Position numbers and translations under genes: made by a program. A stretch of DNA of 64,000 nucleotides, taken from positions 2,604,001 through 2,668,000 of the forward strand of contig JAQJZZ010000014.1 in NCBI GenBank assembly GCA_030077755.1, written 5' to 3'. The notes beneath the pieces were generated by a model. That model was given only the letters and a program-made list of their open reading frames with translations. It ran no database searches and was not told the origin of the DNA. The DNA is from Filosporella fistucella (taxonomy: Eukaryota; Ascomycota; Leotiomycetes; Helotiales). Shown piece by piece: positions 1-12,062 of the stretch (the stretch's first letter is position 1; the number at the start of each line of letters is the position of its first letter).

Positions 1-123
1 CTGAGAGGTAGAGATGAATATCGTGAGATTTGTCTGCCATGATCAGTTAAATGTTACTTGGCAGTTCTTCACCTAACCAGAATGAAAAGAAGTTTTACCC
101 TTTCTCTGTGAGAAAGTCCTCAC

Positions 124-1932
124 TCAAACGAGTAGCACCAAATCACCCTGACTTCTAAAGCACATTGCAAGATCACGATTCTCAGAATCGTCGGCATCTC
201 CATGACACCACACACTCTCCATAATCTCAAGCGCCTTACGAACAGTCCCAAAGACGCTTGGTGGTTGTAGTTCCTCCACCATTCCACGAAAAAGAGGTTG
301 TTGAGCTGGTTCTGCAAGACAACCAGCAACGCAAAATGGCCATACCATTGTACGAAGTAATGGCGAGGATATCTGTCGCACAAGGAGCTCGATTATGCAA
401 TTAATGTGATATCGTACATCGACGTTGGCAGGCTGCCATCCAGATACGACGACGGAGAGATAGAGCAGTGCTGCAGAAGCCCAGACTCGGGTGACCCGTT
501 GGCTCTGGCTGGCAGGTGTTCTGACTTGTTGGCTGTGATCTGCTGACAAAACACCGAGCAATGTTCCTCCCTCATTTGAACTAATTTCCGCCCTACTCTC
601 TAGCAGCATGAGATGATGCTCCAAAAAGTCCTTGATGACCTTGGCACGATTTACCAGCTCTATAGTGCTAAGATTTCTGGCTCTCTTGCAACACTGTTTC
701 CATGCATCTAGCACAGCTATCTCGCTGATTTGAAGCAACACCCAATTTTGACATCCAATCACCGTCTCAAATGTGACTGGAGGGCCAGGACCATCCCCGT
801 CATCAAGGAGAGTAGGATGATACTTATATAATTTAGGTTCGTCCTGCAGAGCTGTGCTCAAGATGATGTCGTCTAACATCAGAATGGTTGATGAAAAGCG
901 GAAGGCGGATTGTTCAGAACTCGGAATGTTCATACACGCGGTGGATAAGGCAGATGGATACGGACCTAACTGGCTCATAACAGACTTGAAGCTTGAGCCA
1001 GGAGAAGTCGGTTCAGTGGAATTGATATTGTCAAGAAGTTGTCGGAATAAAGCCAGAGCGGCGCTGAGATGTGCCTGGCAATTTTCAAAACTCGAAATAG
1101 ATATCTCAAATCTTTGGACTTGCACAATGCTCGTCATGATATGAACAGTGTCGTGCAAATGGTCACGAATGCCCAAGCTATCTATAGTCTGTATCGATTG
1201 ACGCAGAACCTCGAAAGCGTCTCTACTTTGTTTGAGCACTCTTTCCCAGACTCCCTCGCGGCTGGCAGTTCCGCGAGCAAGCGAGAAGAAATAGGAGCTC
1301 TGGGACAATGTGGCTTGTCGCACAACCGGGCTCCGTATGATCATTTCGAGGATCCAGGCTCTCCCGCCGTGAAAGAGGGAGGGGTTATAGAATGGGAATA
1401 AGAATGGGAACAAGTGTTCTAGATAAAACAAGAGGAGAATCGAGTCGGGCTGTGTTAAGTTTGCGTTGTTGGGAGTGGCTTTTTGGCTAAGCGCGTAGTC
1501 TACTGCATTGGGCATGCCTTGGAGACAGACAGTAGAACCATCGAGTGACGCTTCATTCACGACATCGTGGTCCGGAATAGCTGCAAGACGACTGCCATTA
1601 GAAGCTTCCACTTCAACGACCGATACGGGATGGCTAGAGATACGGGCGGTACGCTCTCCACCTCCACGGCGGCGGGATTTCTCTTTAATCTCTTGTTTGA
1701 GCCGCGCGGCCATTTCTTCCTGCTTCGCCCCGCCATCCATCCAATCTGGTTTGTCTTGGGTGTAATGGCAAATTACCCTGAGGGTAGAGCATGTATCGCA
1801 TACAGGATGTCGCTCATCGCATTTCTTCCGTCGGAGTCGACAAGTCCAGCAACCATTGAAGCTCCGTGTGATACTCGTTTGACGCCGCAGGCCGCGAGAT
1901 GAGTCCGTATCCATGTCCATATTCATAATCAA
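124..1932 (-). CDS. Zn2Cys6 (fungal zinc-cluster) transcription factor
   Basis: Single-exon gene of 602 codons. A zinc binuclear cluster lies near the N-terminus: Cys28, Cys31, Cys38, Cys45, Cys48 and Cys55, spaced C-x2-C-x6-C-x6-C-x2-C-x6-C, with the basic run RLRRKK between the first cysteines. A basic linker (KSRRRGGGER, about residue 85) follows. The remaining ~400 residues are helical and hydrophobic, like the fungal-specific regulatory domain that follows such clusters. This family binds CGG-containing DNA in the nucleus and often regulates metabolic genes. The N-terminus holds several Met codons (MIMNMDMD), so the exact start is uncertain by a few residues. The nearest gene is the SDR-like protein 1.2 kb away on the other strand. 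A regulatory link is possible but unsupported. Confidence 0.95.
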   Translation of the reverse strand: MIMNMDMDTDSSRGLRRQTSITRSFNGCWTCRLRRKKCDERHPVCDTCSTLRVICHYTQDKPDWMDGGAKQEEMAARLKQEIKEKSRRRGGGERTARISSHPVSVVEVEASNGSRLAAIPDHDVVNEASLDGSTVCLQGMPNAVDYALSQKATPNNANLTQPDSILLLFYLEHLFPFLFPFYNPSLFHGGRAWILEMIIRSPVVRQATLSQSSYFFSLARGTASREGVWERVLKQSRDAFEVLRQSIQTIDSLGIRDHLHDTVHIMTSIVQVQRFEISISSFENCQAHLSAALALFRQLLDNINSTEPTSPGSSFKSVMSQLGPYPSALSTACMNIPSSEQSAFRFSSTILMLDDIILSTALQDEPKLYKYHPTLLDDGDGPGPPVTFETVIGCQNWVLLQISEIAVLDAWKQCCKRARNLSTIELVNRAKVIKDFLEHHLMLLESRAEISSNEGGTLLGVLSADHSQQVRTPASQSQRVTRVWASAALLYLSVVVSGWQPANVDVRYHINCIIELLVRQISSPLLRTMVWPFCVAGCLAEPAQQPLFRGMVEELQPPSVFGTVRKALEIMESVWCHGDADDSENRDLAMCFRSQGDLVLLV

Positions 1933-3048
1933 TACAGAAAATCACCATCGGCGAATACAAACAGAAGTTTGGGCACAGGAAATATATGTGTCAGCCAGTG
2001 TACTTGTACAACGTAACCTACTCCACGCTTGACCGCGCGTCAAGATTTGGACGGGCTGACTAAGATTTGTCCTAACATGGCGATGACTACGCAGGTATCT
2101 ACCAATCAGCTTTTGCATAGCAGACCCGTCAGACATTTTGTCTTTACCTTATGTGGTATGGTATGGTATCTCGGGCCAGTATAGACCGCGCGGTGACTTT
2201 CCAATGGTCGTAGTACCAGAATTCAGGAGCGAATATTATTCCGGCAAATAATTTGAAGTGCGCCGTCCTGACCGAACCATCACTATCGCAAATAGTTATA
2301 TATCTCCTATTTGGTCAAGCCTAAATGAATACCTTAGTTGATTTGCAACTTTGCCGTCTGTCTTTATTTCCCAGACTCCTGGTCGTTCACGACTCGAGCC
2401 TCGAGTCTCGAGGAACCACAGCAATGGCTATGGAGATGTACTGATGCCCTCCAAAACACTCGAGCATGCTGAGTAGAGATATGCTACACCCAAATCGGCA
2501 AGTGAACCTGGCGTTCAAATACGTCCTCGATCTTCATCTCACCCCTTAAAGGTAAAATGTTTGCGTGCAATATTTATTGTATGACTCTCCTCAACTACCC
2601 CTTATTTTAAGCGAGATGTTTGATTCGGTGCGGACATTTGCAGGATTTGACATTAAGACCCCTACTTAGACGGGTCGAAAATTACACCGTCTCCGAAAAT
2701 TTGTGTAATATCGTCACAACTTCTTCGCATCAGTGTGGGCATTCCACGATTGAATTGCTCCAGAATTTATTCAATGATTGTTGGCATTTTTGGGAGGTTG
2801 AAGGGGCAAAGGAACTTGATGCGACACTTGCTGAATGCTCTAACCTCCGCTCGTATAGAGACGTCCCAATGTACCGAGCAAGCACAATTTATTGGCCCAA
2901 GTTGTCGGTCACTCCCTACAAAGCTGCATGATGCATACGGCCTGGTTAGGAACCTCGAAATCAGCCCCGGAAATTAGGTAGTAACTCCGTATATGCTGTA
3001 CAGTTCCCAGGCTTTGGCACAAAAAAGTCCGAAAATTCTGAAAGTGGC
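1933..3048. other. Intergenic, no gene recognised
   Basis: This is the shared upstream region of the zinc-cluster gene (minus strand) and the SDR-like gene (plus strand). Open frames here are short and have no recognisable motif. A short tandem of TGGTA units lies at about 2154-2169. Confidence 0.6.
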
Positions 3049-3059
3049 TTATATATAAG
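3049..3059 (+). promoter_or_regulatory. TATA box of the SDR-like gene
   Basis: TTATATATAAG, ending 55 bp before the ATG at 3114 and followed by a pyrimidine-rich leader. Position and sequence fit a fungal TATA element. Confidence 0.6.
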
Positions 3060-3113
3060 ACTTCTCATGATCTCAGTCCTCCCACTTGCGATTATACTGC
3101 TTGCTACTTCATC

Positions 3114-3866
3114 ATGCCTCCCATCAATGGTCAGTCGATTCTGGTGATCGGTGGCTCTTCCGGAATTGGCGCGGCGATCGCCAAACTGTCAGCATCGCAC
3201 GGCGTTCTCGTTCATATTGCTTCCTCCAACCCAACAAAGGTAGCAAAAGCTATCGAAACTATTCGAGGATCTGTTCCTCATGCTGTCATCAAAGGCCACA
3301 CCATTGACCTGGACCACTCAGAGGTCGAAAGCCGTCTCGAAGCTTTACTTACGGATATCACCGCCTCCACAAAGCTGGACCACATCATATATACTGCTAA
3401 TTCGATGAACTTGAAGCCATTGAATGAAGTCTCAGCCGAATATCTTCGCGACAGTGGCCAATTCGGCTTTGTGGTACCAATGCTACTGGCAAAGCTCACC
3501 CCACGATTCCTCAACCCGAGCTACAAATCTTCGCTCATTCTCACCAGTGGCAGAGTAGCTGAGAAACCCGTCAAAGGTTACACTGTCGGCGCAGCATGGG
3601 CTGCTGCAATAATCGGATTGACGCGATCTCTTGCTCTAGATCTAGCGCCCATACGTGTCAATGTGGTCAGTCCTGGAGCCACCGATACTGAGATGTGGGG
3701 AAATGAGGAGCAGCGAGCTTTGAGGAGGCAGATGTATAGCAAGATGGCATTACTGGGAAAAGCTGGTACCGCCGAGGAGGTCGGAGAGGCTTACATTTAT
3801 TTGATGAAAGACTCCAACAGCACTGGCACTTGTGTCAGCACGAATGGAGGCGCATTGATACAGTGA
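3114..3866 (+). CDS. Short-chain dehydrogenase/reductase-fold protein, atypical active site
   Basis: Intronless, 250 aa, the usual length of a classical SDR. The nucleotide-binding glycine motif GGSSGIG is at residues 13-19. A conserved C-terminal half contains the GLTRSLALDLAPIRVNVVSPG-type strand and the 'NGG' end. The catalytic stretch is abnormal: the Ser is in 'LTSGR', but where YxxxK should precede 'GLTRSLA' the sequence reads GAAWAAAI, so the aligned Tyr and Lys are Gly and Ala. A Tyr sits three residues further upstream (GYTVG) without a Lys. The fold and NAD(P) binding are expected. Oxidoreductase activity is doubtful. I recall similar lysine-less SDR-fold proteins in other fungi. 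Substrate is unknown. A TATA box lies 55 bp upstream. Confidence 0.9.
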   Translation: MPPINGQSILVIGGSSGIGAAIAKLSASHGVLVHIASSNPTKVAKAIETIRGSVPHAVIKGHTIDLDHSEVESRLEALLTDITASTKLDHIIYTANSMNLKPLNEVSAEYLRDSGQFGFVVPMLLAKLTPRFLNPSYKSSLILTSGRVAEKPVKGYTVGAAWAAAIIGLTRSLALDLAPIRVNVVSPGATDTEMWGNEEQRALRRQMYSKMALLGKAGTAEEVGEAYIYLMKDSNSTGTCVSTNGGALIQ

Positions 3867-6800
3867 TTAGATTTGGTAAGAGGATGAAAAGGGATGATGA
3901 GTGGAATATTCTTTTAGTTGATAATGAAAAACAAACGAAATTCGCTATGAAGTGTTCATTCAACCTTGGGCAGCCTCATATTAAAATATTCTTCCATGTG
4001 CAACAACTTGTGAATGCAACACTATGCATATCACGATCAATAAACAGAATATTTTAACTTTCTCCCAAACTTCTCAGTTTGTAGCACAACACCTACGAGA
4101 AATAGGTCGGCCAAGAGAGAGAGGTATTTAAACCAGAACTTGAGACATGGAGGCAACTTTGCTTAATCGTAAACCCATGTAGGCGACAAAGATAGACCAG
4201 TCTCATTAACAGTGCCATTGAACGACACCATTGACATCAGTTCTACAAACTTGCACAATCTCTCGAATCCCCAGATTTCAGATCCACGAAAGGCAATTTC
4301 ACTTTGAGGCTGTCTGTGTGCATAGTCTATACTCTTAGTAGCAAGCCAACAATAGCTTCTGTATTGTCTGCAAGCGAATCTAGTCGAAACATAACTAGTC
4401 TCGCAGAACTGCACCGAAAAGGAGAACGAGAGCCTTTGGCATGGGTATCAAAGATGTCAAGCCGTAGATGCATCACATATCCTTCTGTCGACTTGTAGCG
4501 GCGTATATGGCCGAGGTTTGGATAGGATAATCTTGTGATTTGGGATAATCGTGGCTACGGATTTCGAGAAAATGCTTTGCAAGCAGAACGTGTTTGCGCA
4601 AGGATTGGATATTGATGCACCTTGTCATACGCAACATGTCTAGCCTTCCGAATAGATATATCGAGTCGGGGCGGAACGCCAGTTGTAAGCTTGTGGTAAG
4701 CTGTGATATAATTGTCTTCATGGTGGGGTAATATATATAGTGGCTCTCGTAACCATCACCAGTGATTGCACCGCATCTGGATCCGCGTCTCTCTAGACTG
4801 GTTGGATTCGTCGATGGAGTTCGTAAGAGGTTTCGTAGAAGGTATTCGGCCACAATTAGTGGTAGTTGCGAAGGTCTCGATGTGTTGGTAATGTTGGTAT
4901 GGAATTGAAAGTTGCTTTTAGAGGGAGGCCCCACAGGTGGCGCATCATTTTCGCACTACAAGCGCGGTTGAACACGCCGTCTTCTCCTCGCATCGAATAA
5001 AAGAACTGGCATGAAATATCTTATTCGGAATCAAGATGCTCCTTGACGATGAAGATCTAGACTATAATCTGCTATCCGAAGGCTATCTTTGTCATTCTGG
5101 CTTCTGTAAGCTTTCCAGCCGGTCGTGGTTGTCAATTACGAGTACGAGTTTCTCAGGGGAGCCTCTCCTGGCCCAAGAGAAATACGCATACGACTCGGTC
5201 GACTGGGTACTGGACCAAATCCAATACATGAAATGATTTGCGAATGGTGAATGGCCCTTCATGATCTCCTGGGCAGTTCAGACAAAGGCTAAAAATACCT
5301 CGTGTTCTCTCGTGGTGCACCATATATTCTCATATGGCATTCTGGCAGATTCTGGCAGTCTGATTCCACTGGGAAATGAGTGCACACTAAATACCGAGCA
5401 CCCAGGCTCCGTCTGGTCTTGCAGGAGAATCGAAAAAGTCTGTATGGGAGTTCTAAAGGCCCACGAACCGCAACAATCCCCTCTGTGGGCAGAGATCTAC
5501 TGTGCATTTATTTAGAAATATCCACAGGTGACGACGTCCAATTCCAGCTACGCCTGCGTAATAAAAACAATATCTCGGCGCGCCGGGAGTCTTCCCATGT
5601 ATCCTTCGTCACCAAGCATGGCAGCTGGCTGGAGCGGTTCCGGGGTTTGAGCAAGGTTGTTACAGCGACTCAGCTACCCAAGTCACCGATCTGCCTGGGC
5701 GATGACAAGATTCATATCTTTTTGGGACTTAAGTCTTAGCAATAAATATTCTGCTGGCACCATCAGAATCAAAACAGAATTTGTTCTTCTTTCAGAAAAT
5801 ACGTTCCTGCTCCTCAGACGCCGCTGCGCCGAGCACAGGGCGTACTCATCAGCAAACTAGAGACCATTACTTGTGGAACAGAATAGCGGTATCCTCGACA
5901 CTTGATAAAGCTGCCTGCATCTTGGTCGAAGGGCTCTCTAGATGCGGACGCACAAGAATTTGCTCGAAGAGCAGGACGTGAATCCTTCGAAGCCTCTTCG
6001 AGCTGCGCCGATAACTCGCTGACCTCAGTTAAATTGCGGAGCAGTCTGACTCCCATAGTGGTGAAAAACTGCTCCTAGAGTAGCCATATCCATCATCTGC
6101 TTTTACAGTTATGCTTTATGGACAGAACGTATCCAGCATGGAGTAGTACTTAAGATGTAATGTTCTCTAGTGCGGATGCTTGGTGCTTATTCAAATAGTC
6201 ATTGTTGCTTATCCTGTTCTTCTTGCACGGCTTGAAATTCCAGCTTGCAGTCAGCATTAAAATTTGACATCATAGATACTCTGGGGAGAACTGCTGCCAT
6301 GCAGCGTTGCACCAGATCCTGTGCCGGGTTTCGAAATCATACCGAGATTGTGTCTGTACCTACGGGGCAGGAATTCCGACAGTTTAGATCCGAACCTGAT
6401 CAGGTCATATTGCCGGTGAACGTTCGAGCCACCAACATGTTTTGCAACATCAAAGCAGACGTACGCCGGAGTACTGCTATCTCGGTCTCTTCGTCGCCCG
6501 TTTGATTGGCCTATGGCTTAGGCTTGATCCTGGAGATTGGATCGTTCGACCAAATCAGACGTTGCCGGGAAACAGAGATAGCCAACAGGAGGTTCACGGA
6601 ATTGATTTTATTCAAGTGAAATTGGACATAGGAGTCCTAAGTCGTCATGGATATACGCCTATCACACTTTTCAGCTGCTATCTAGGTTTCAGATGTTACA
6701 TATGGTATTTATCAAGCGAGAAATGTCCGCCAGAAGATATCGAGTGATTTGACTTTCAGAACCAACACAGCTGAAACCAGTAGATGACCTGTTCGGTTAG

Positions 6801-8137
6801 TTCCCAATTTGTATGGAGCCCTTCAGTCCCACTATATTTCTACAGGAGTGACCGTGGGTGTTGGTAGTCTGTTGAAAGGCTAGAGGCCCTATTGACCCCA
6901 AGCAGCAACTAGGTTTTTCCAACATCCTTAGTATAGACGAGTCAGATTGAAGAAGAAAATCTTCATTCGTCATTTCCTCTTTGTTTGCAAAATACTCTGT
7001 TCAGATGCCGTGATGGCATTGTGCTCGCATCTTACAAGTAGGCGGACCGCTCTCTGTGCCTGTGATACTTTTGCAATTATTATCACATACTTGTTCTCGC
7101 GGTCCTTCAGCTCGTCATCGGAGCTGCCTTTCCATTTTGGTTCATGCCAGACGCCAACAACTCCTGCACACCAGCTGCAAACCGTGACATATTCTTCCGA
7201 GGTGCCTCTCTTCATCACGAAGAATGTCGCAGCGATCATAGACAATCGTCCTCTTGAAAGGCTTCCAAGTCAAGAAGTTGAAATGACCTTCTCTGTGGAG
7301 GCTGTCTGGGATGATAAGCCAATGGGATATCATCAGGCAATGAGATGGCAAGCAGACAAGATAGATCAGGTCGATCGATGGTGGCCAGTACATCGGATGG
7401 CAACTAGCGAGGTAATCGGCCAATAAGACTTGAAATGTACATGAAATGAATTACCAAATGCAAGTTTGAGTTGGGATGCATTGCTGGAGAAATATTCTAT
7501 CGCGTTTTATGCTCATGCCGTATGATAAATTTGCTTAGAATGTGGTGACCTACTAGCGGATTGTCACCGCAAATTTTTCCTTACGATACTGTCCTTCCTT
7601 CATATGTTACCTTTGACTTCAACGGACATTACACAAAAAGCAAGTGACTTGTCACAGATCGGCCAGTATGCGACACCACTTCAAAACGTAAATTGGAGAT
7701 TGGGACCCTTCAGTTGTTGGTGTTTCGGGTGGCAAACCCCTCCATCTTAAACCCCACGCTTCGTCTGGAAATGGAGCCCCCATTTTCAGGTGAAATCTTG
7801 GATACGGATATCGATTAACGGGCGGTCATCATGGCCTGTTGGCACGAATCGAAGGTTCACCGCTCGTCATTGTATGCCTAGAAGGATTGGAGGTAAATAC
7901 ACAACCTGATCCAACACAGGATCCATACATGCATGCATCCTCCGTAAGAAGAATCTCTTCTAGTGTAATTTGTCCGGCACACCTCAACCGTGCCGTGCCG
8001 CAATGTCATGTCTCTAATATGCATGAGAACCAACATCAGCCCCAAACAAAAGATTCCCATACTCAAGACTTGCAGTTCTTCTTCTGGGGAGTGAATCGAC
8101 TTTCCAAAATTCTCTTCTCTACAAAATCTAATTGACC
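3867..8137. other. 4.3 kb gene-poor stretch
   Basis: No open frame here could be tied to a known family. The longest are 153 codons on the minus strand (4473-4934) and 159 codons on the plus strand (6947-7426). Neither has a recognisable domain, a signal peptide or credible splice partners. A minus-strand frame at 5814-6056 has a helix-like start (LLRNLTEVSELSAQLEEA) that could be a gene relic, but it could not be extended. The stretch may be degraded sequence or may hold unrecognised lineage-specific genes. Confidence 0.4.
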
Positions 8138-9053
8138 ATGACAACTATCACACATCCTCCAGAGACCAATAGAGGTGTAGTCACCTCATGGTTACCGCTT
8201 ACGTCTACCTTTTCTCTCGTCCCGGAGTGCGCAACTGGTGGAATATACTCGGACACGGGAGGTGGTTTGGCGATGGCTTATGATCCTCTGTATGGCCTCA
8301 GGATTGACAGAGCACTTACATGTCTACCGCCTATTGCGACATTATGGTGGAATCAATCATCCTCAACTCCTATACTCACACGCACAAACTTTGGTCCATT
8401 TATGTGCCCTGGAGGATATACCACAGCCATGATGAGCCCCGTAGATGCAATCACTACATTTGTTGGATGTTGCCCTTCGTGAGTCCCATCTCACCTCTGT
8501 TTGACCTTGTCGATTAGAAGCTAATACATCTCACAGAAGTTATACATTCATGGGCACGAGAGATCCTGGGTCAGCTGGACAATGTAACTCTCCCATCTCC
8601 ATCGGTCAAGTCTTAACCTTTATGGATGTCAAAACATGGAGCAAGCCAAGCCTAGGCCGAAATACCATTACCAACGAAGGAGCAAGTGTATTTGGTATCC
8701 ACGTAAATGGCTATATATTTGCGACGCCTTCGGTGACTGGTCTTTCGTCGAGCGGATCTTCAGCCATTAATACAGGGGCGATAACTGTGCCAACATCAAC
8801 AACATCTACTACAGCAACAATTATATCAGTCTCTAGTGGGCTGGGTACGGGAGCTAAGGCTGGCATTGGTGTTGGGATTTGTCTTGGTGTTTTGGGAGTT
8901 TGCAGCCTCATCGCCGGTTTCATTTTGATTCGAAGGAGTAGACGAAATAGGGTGCCGGTTTATCATACGGCGCGCGGGCAAGAGCGGCAACAGGTGGTAA
9001 GAGATTCAGCTACTGTATATGAGATACAAGGGACACCAAAGAATCTGAAATGA
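8138..9053 (+). CDS. Single-pass membrane protein with Cys-containing ectodomain
   Basis: Two exons, 8138-8478 and 8537-9053, with a 58 bp phase-2 intron (GTGAGT...CACAG). The product is 285 aa. Residues 1-115 form a putative ectodomain with cysteines including a 'GCCPS' motif at the exon junction. A Ser/Thr-rich stalk follows (VPTSTTSTTATIISVSS), then one transmembrane helix (AGIGVGICLGVLGVCSLIAG) and a basic stop-transfer RRSRR. The cytosolic tail is short. No signal peptide is visible, so topology probably depends on the internal helix. This architecture resembles a large class of fungal wall-stress-sensor-like or uncharacterised membrane proteins. Function is unknown. The ATG at 8138 is the first in frame. 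Confidence 0.8.
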
Positions 9054-10162
9054 GGATGGGTACATATGGTGTTTATTACGGAGTTGAGCACTGGGAGATG
9101 GCCTACTGTTTCTATATACTCTTTGTCCCCCACCTGCTCGCTGCATATATTGTATCTCCATCGGTCCTTACTTTTCTATTGATGAAATATGTTTTAAGCA
9201 TATATCTCTAGTTGTCCAGCCAACCACAATACCCGAATTTGGCTGGCAAGAGTGCCATATATCGAAGAGACAGAAGCCTCTTAATATGCCACAAACATGC
9301 AATTTCTTGACAATGACGTCTCACCTGCCTCTCTCATGAAGTTTACCTCGAGTTCAGGTTCTTTTTTGAAACCCAACATCTGCCTTTTTCTACCTGGTAC
9401 CTGGATATCAGAGCCACGGGCCCCTGGACTCACCATTCCAGATTTTTTGATATTGATCCCCGAACAATGGATATCTGAGATAGGTCGACTCAGTCATTCG
9501 AAGTCCAGGACAGATTGAATAGTTCTGATCCCATACGTTAATTTATTTCATTTTATATGTTCGGCCTACCATATCAGCCCAGAGCCCTGTGCTTCTTGCC
9601 GGAACGACCATTACTACCTCCAGACTTTTGATAGCCCAAAGCTTTCGCAGAGGAATTTTCGTGGTTACTTCCAACTGCATCCTCATGTCCCTTACCAACC
9701 CACTCCAAATTGCCCATTACCCAGATGAACTGTCGCTAGACCGAGAAAGAATAACTACGCAAGGCTACTGAGCCTCACTCAGCTATCCTATAATTAGTGG
9801 TATTTGCAGTTACAGGGACTTACAATGTCAATCCACATGGTACAAGGGTGTCTGGAGATGCCACCATTGTCGCGAATGTTTCTTCGAGTGGGAAATCGGA
9901 GTGTAAGGATATCAGAAAGAAAAAAAGCCGAGTATTGAGAAAATCTGAGGGTGAATTTGAATATGGGCTGATCAACAATAGCAAAGCAGAGCAGACAGAT
10001 AAGGTGGTGAGAATAGGCAAGGAGAGGCTTGAGGTTGTGCGGTGTGGCATTTTGCATTGTGGAAAACGTACTGGACAGAACATTTAGCTTTACAGATGCG
10101 TCGAATAAATCTAGAGTTCCAAAAACTGCACACTTTCTACAATTGTGTCTGCTTCCCTGAAA
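9054..10162. other. Intergenic, no gene recognised
   Basis: Overlapping frames of about 90-150 codons occur on both strands around 9794-10240, but they have no recognisable motif. The missing start of the coiled-coil gene at 10163 may lie in or beyond this interval. Confidence 0.5.
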
Positions 10163-11349
10163 GTCGACCTCGAAAGGGAACTCGAAATCTTCGACGCAAA
10201 GCGAAAAGTACTGGAGCCTTATGTAACCAAAAAGAAACAACTTGAGGAAGCTTCATTTGCTCTACACAATGTGAAGAGTCCCGTCTAAAGATTTCTACAA
10301 TGACTGAAAATCTCAAAAAAGATATCTCAGGCATTGGATCATTTATTGCAAGGAGGGAGAAAGACATGGAACAGATGCGATCTACCTGGGTCAATTCATG
10401 GTCTGAGGTAGGATTTGAAATTGCATATCCTGACTTTAGTCAACTTGAAAAAGAAGCCTCTTCTTCATCCAAAAGACAGAACAAAGCTGCGAAGCTCCTT
10501 TATCAAGCCTCCGCATTCGCAAAGGACAGAGCTAGAGTCATTGAACAAGAATCGGTTGCCAAAGAGAAGACTCGACACATCGTTTCGATGCAAGAGAACA
10601 TGACTATACTACTCGAAGATGTTTTAAAATACTCCAGAAAGACAACGGAACTCCAGGATGAGCTGCTTGTAATTTCAGAGCAATGTCGTGAGGAGCTTGT
10701 CCGAGTTGAGGAGGATAAGGACTTGAAAATTGCGAGGCTTAAGGAGGAAGTCGATCAATTGAGGGCCCAAAGCAAAGAATTCGAGAAACTAAAGCGCAAA
10801 GTTGATCTCGACATCAAACCCCTCTATCTAGAAGGGAAAAAGATTCGCAACAGAAAATTTGAATGGACGAAGGAGGACAGTTCGCAGTCAATGCATATCA
10901 AAGATGGCAACGCGGCTGCACATCACGGTGCTGCTCTGGCAGATGCCACGCTCTATCTACCTTGCCCTGTGGAAACTGGACCTACACGTCTGGATGTAGA
11001 CACCTACATCAATCTCTATGGTGTCGCTCCAGATTATGCTCTCAGTGTGAAAGACTGTGGGGACTTCATAGACATACTCAATTACCGTGCCGCTGTCAAG
11101 GATTTCAACGATGGCGACGAGAAGTTGTACACGGTCACTCCTTTCCACGCTTGTTCTGAACCTTTTCTGGAATCTGTTCGGCTCAATCCAGACACCTGGA
11201 CTTTGGCCGCTCTTAAAGACTTCTTCTATCATGGTCACCTGCCAGACGGAGAACTATTTGAAGGCCTGAGCGATGGAAAGGCTATGTACAAGAAGCTGAA
11301 GACGTACTTCCATGACGAAGCAAGAAGTCATCAGCCTTCTCAACGGTAA
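10163..11349 (+). pseudogene. Coiled-coil 'NxAAHxG' family member A, frameshifted
   Basis: A 349-codon open frame runs from 10300 to 11349. It is predicted coiled coil for its first ~170 residues and then carries the family motif DGNAAAHHGAALADATLY. Directly upstream, in another frame (10163-10284), lies a segment starting KVDLERELEIFDAKRK and continuing VLEPYVTKKK. This matches the start of the minus-strand gene at 14.2 kb (IDLEKEWALVKEKQK, then ILEPYDRKK). The two frames join if one base is missing near the CCC at 10280-10282. No ATG opens the upstream segment. The copy therefore joins the N-terminal helix of copies B and C with the C-terminal motif of copies E, F and G. It is a decayed gene, or an intact one hit by a sequence error, or a functional gene restarted at 10300. 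Function is unknown. Confidence 0.65.
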
Positions 11350-12062
11350 GGTTAACCCTGCCTTGGCTCTCGATGGCTACAGTCATTGATCAATCGCATG
11401 CGCAGATTCAACCAGCAAAATTAACCTGCCATACGCACCCACCAAAAAGTCATAGGTATTCCCGTTCAGGAGTTTGAGCAAGAATGTTCTGCAGTCAAGG
11501 TCTAAGTAGCACTTAAACCGACGTTAAAAGAGCGAGCGATAGAGGGACTAGGTTTGGGTGCTGATTATACTTGAAGGGAAAACCAGATTACGAAAGTTTC
11601 AGCTTTTACCACGAAGTAGAAGAATTAAGTGATCAAAATGTGACCACTTCAACGATATGCTACTGTTTTCGATCATGTTCATACATTTTACACAAAACTT
11701 ATGGTTTTATCAAGTACTCTACGGTTTGATAGCAGCAGTACTGAGTTCACAACGGCGAGGAATGCACAATGAGTTTTAATCAAATTTATTTATTGAACTT
11801 GCGTTCCATCCTTCGAAAGACATTGTCTTGCTGGCCATAGAAAGTCCCACTCATCCTGAGTATCTCCTTGAACGCCCATAAAGACAGTCCTTTGAAGAAA
11901 CCCAAATGGGGGAAAGTCATAGATCACCCAAAACCTCTCTCTGAAGAATCGGATGAGTTTGGGAGTCAAATTATAGTGACCTAATTATTCGACTGGGGAA
12001 TAATTTGATGAAAAGAAAAGAAACTAGTGGTTGATGGAAAATGTCCATGTAACCACCATGGG
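11350..12062. other. Convergent intergenic region
   Basis: AT-rich spacer between coiled-coil copies A (plus) and B (minus). Nothing recognisable. Confidence 0.5.

Noticed and set aside
2154..2169. TGGTA tandem repeat
   Set aside because: Only about three units; too short to be a meaningful satellite or regulatory array.
5814..6056. Possible helix-rich gene relic on the minus strand
   Set aside because: Only one short segment looks protein-like. No flanking exon, family motif or repeated copy in the window supports it.
9794..10240. Overlapping frames of 87-148 codons on both strands upstream of coiled-coil copy A
   Set aside because: No motif, no start for copy A in the correct frame, and mutual overlap on opposite strands suggests chance frames.
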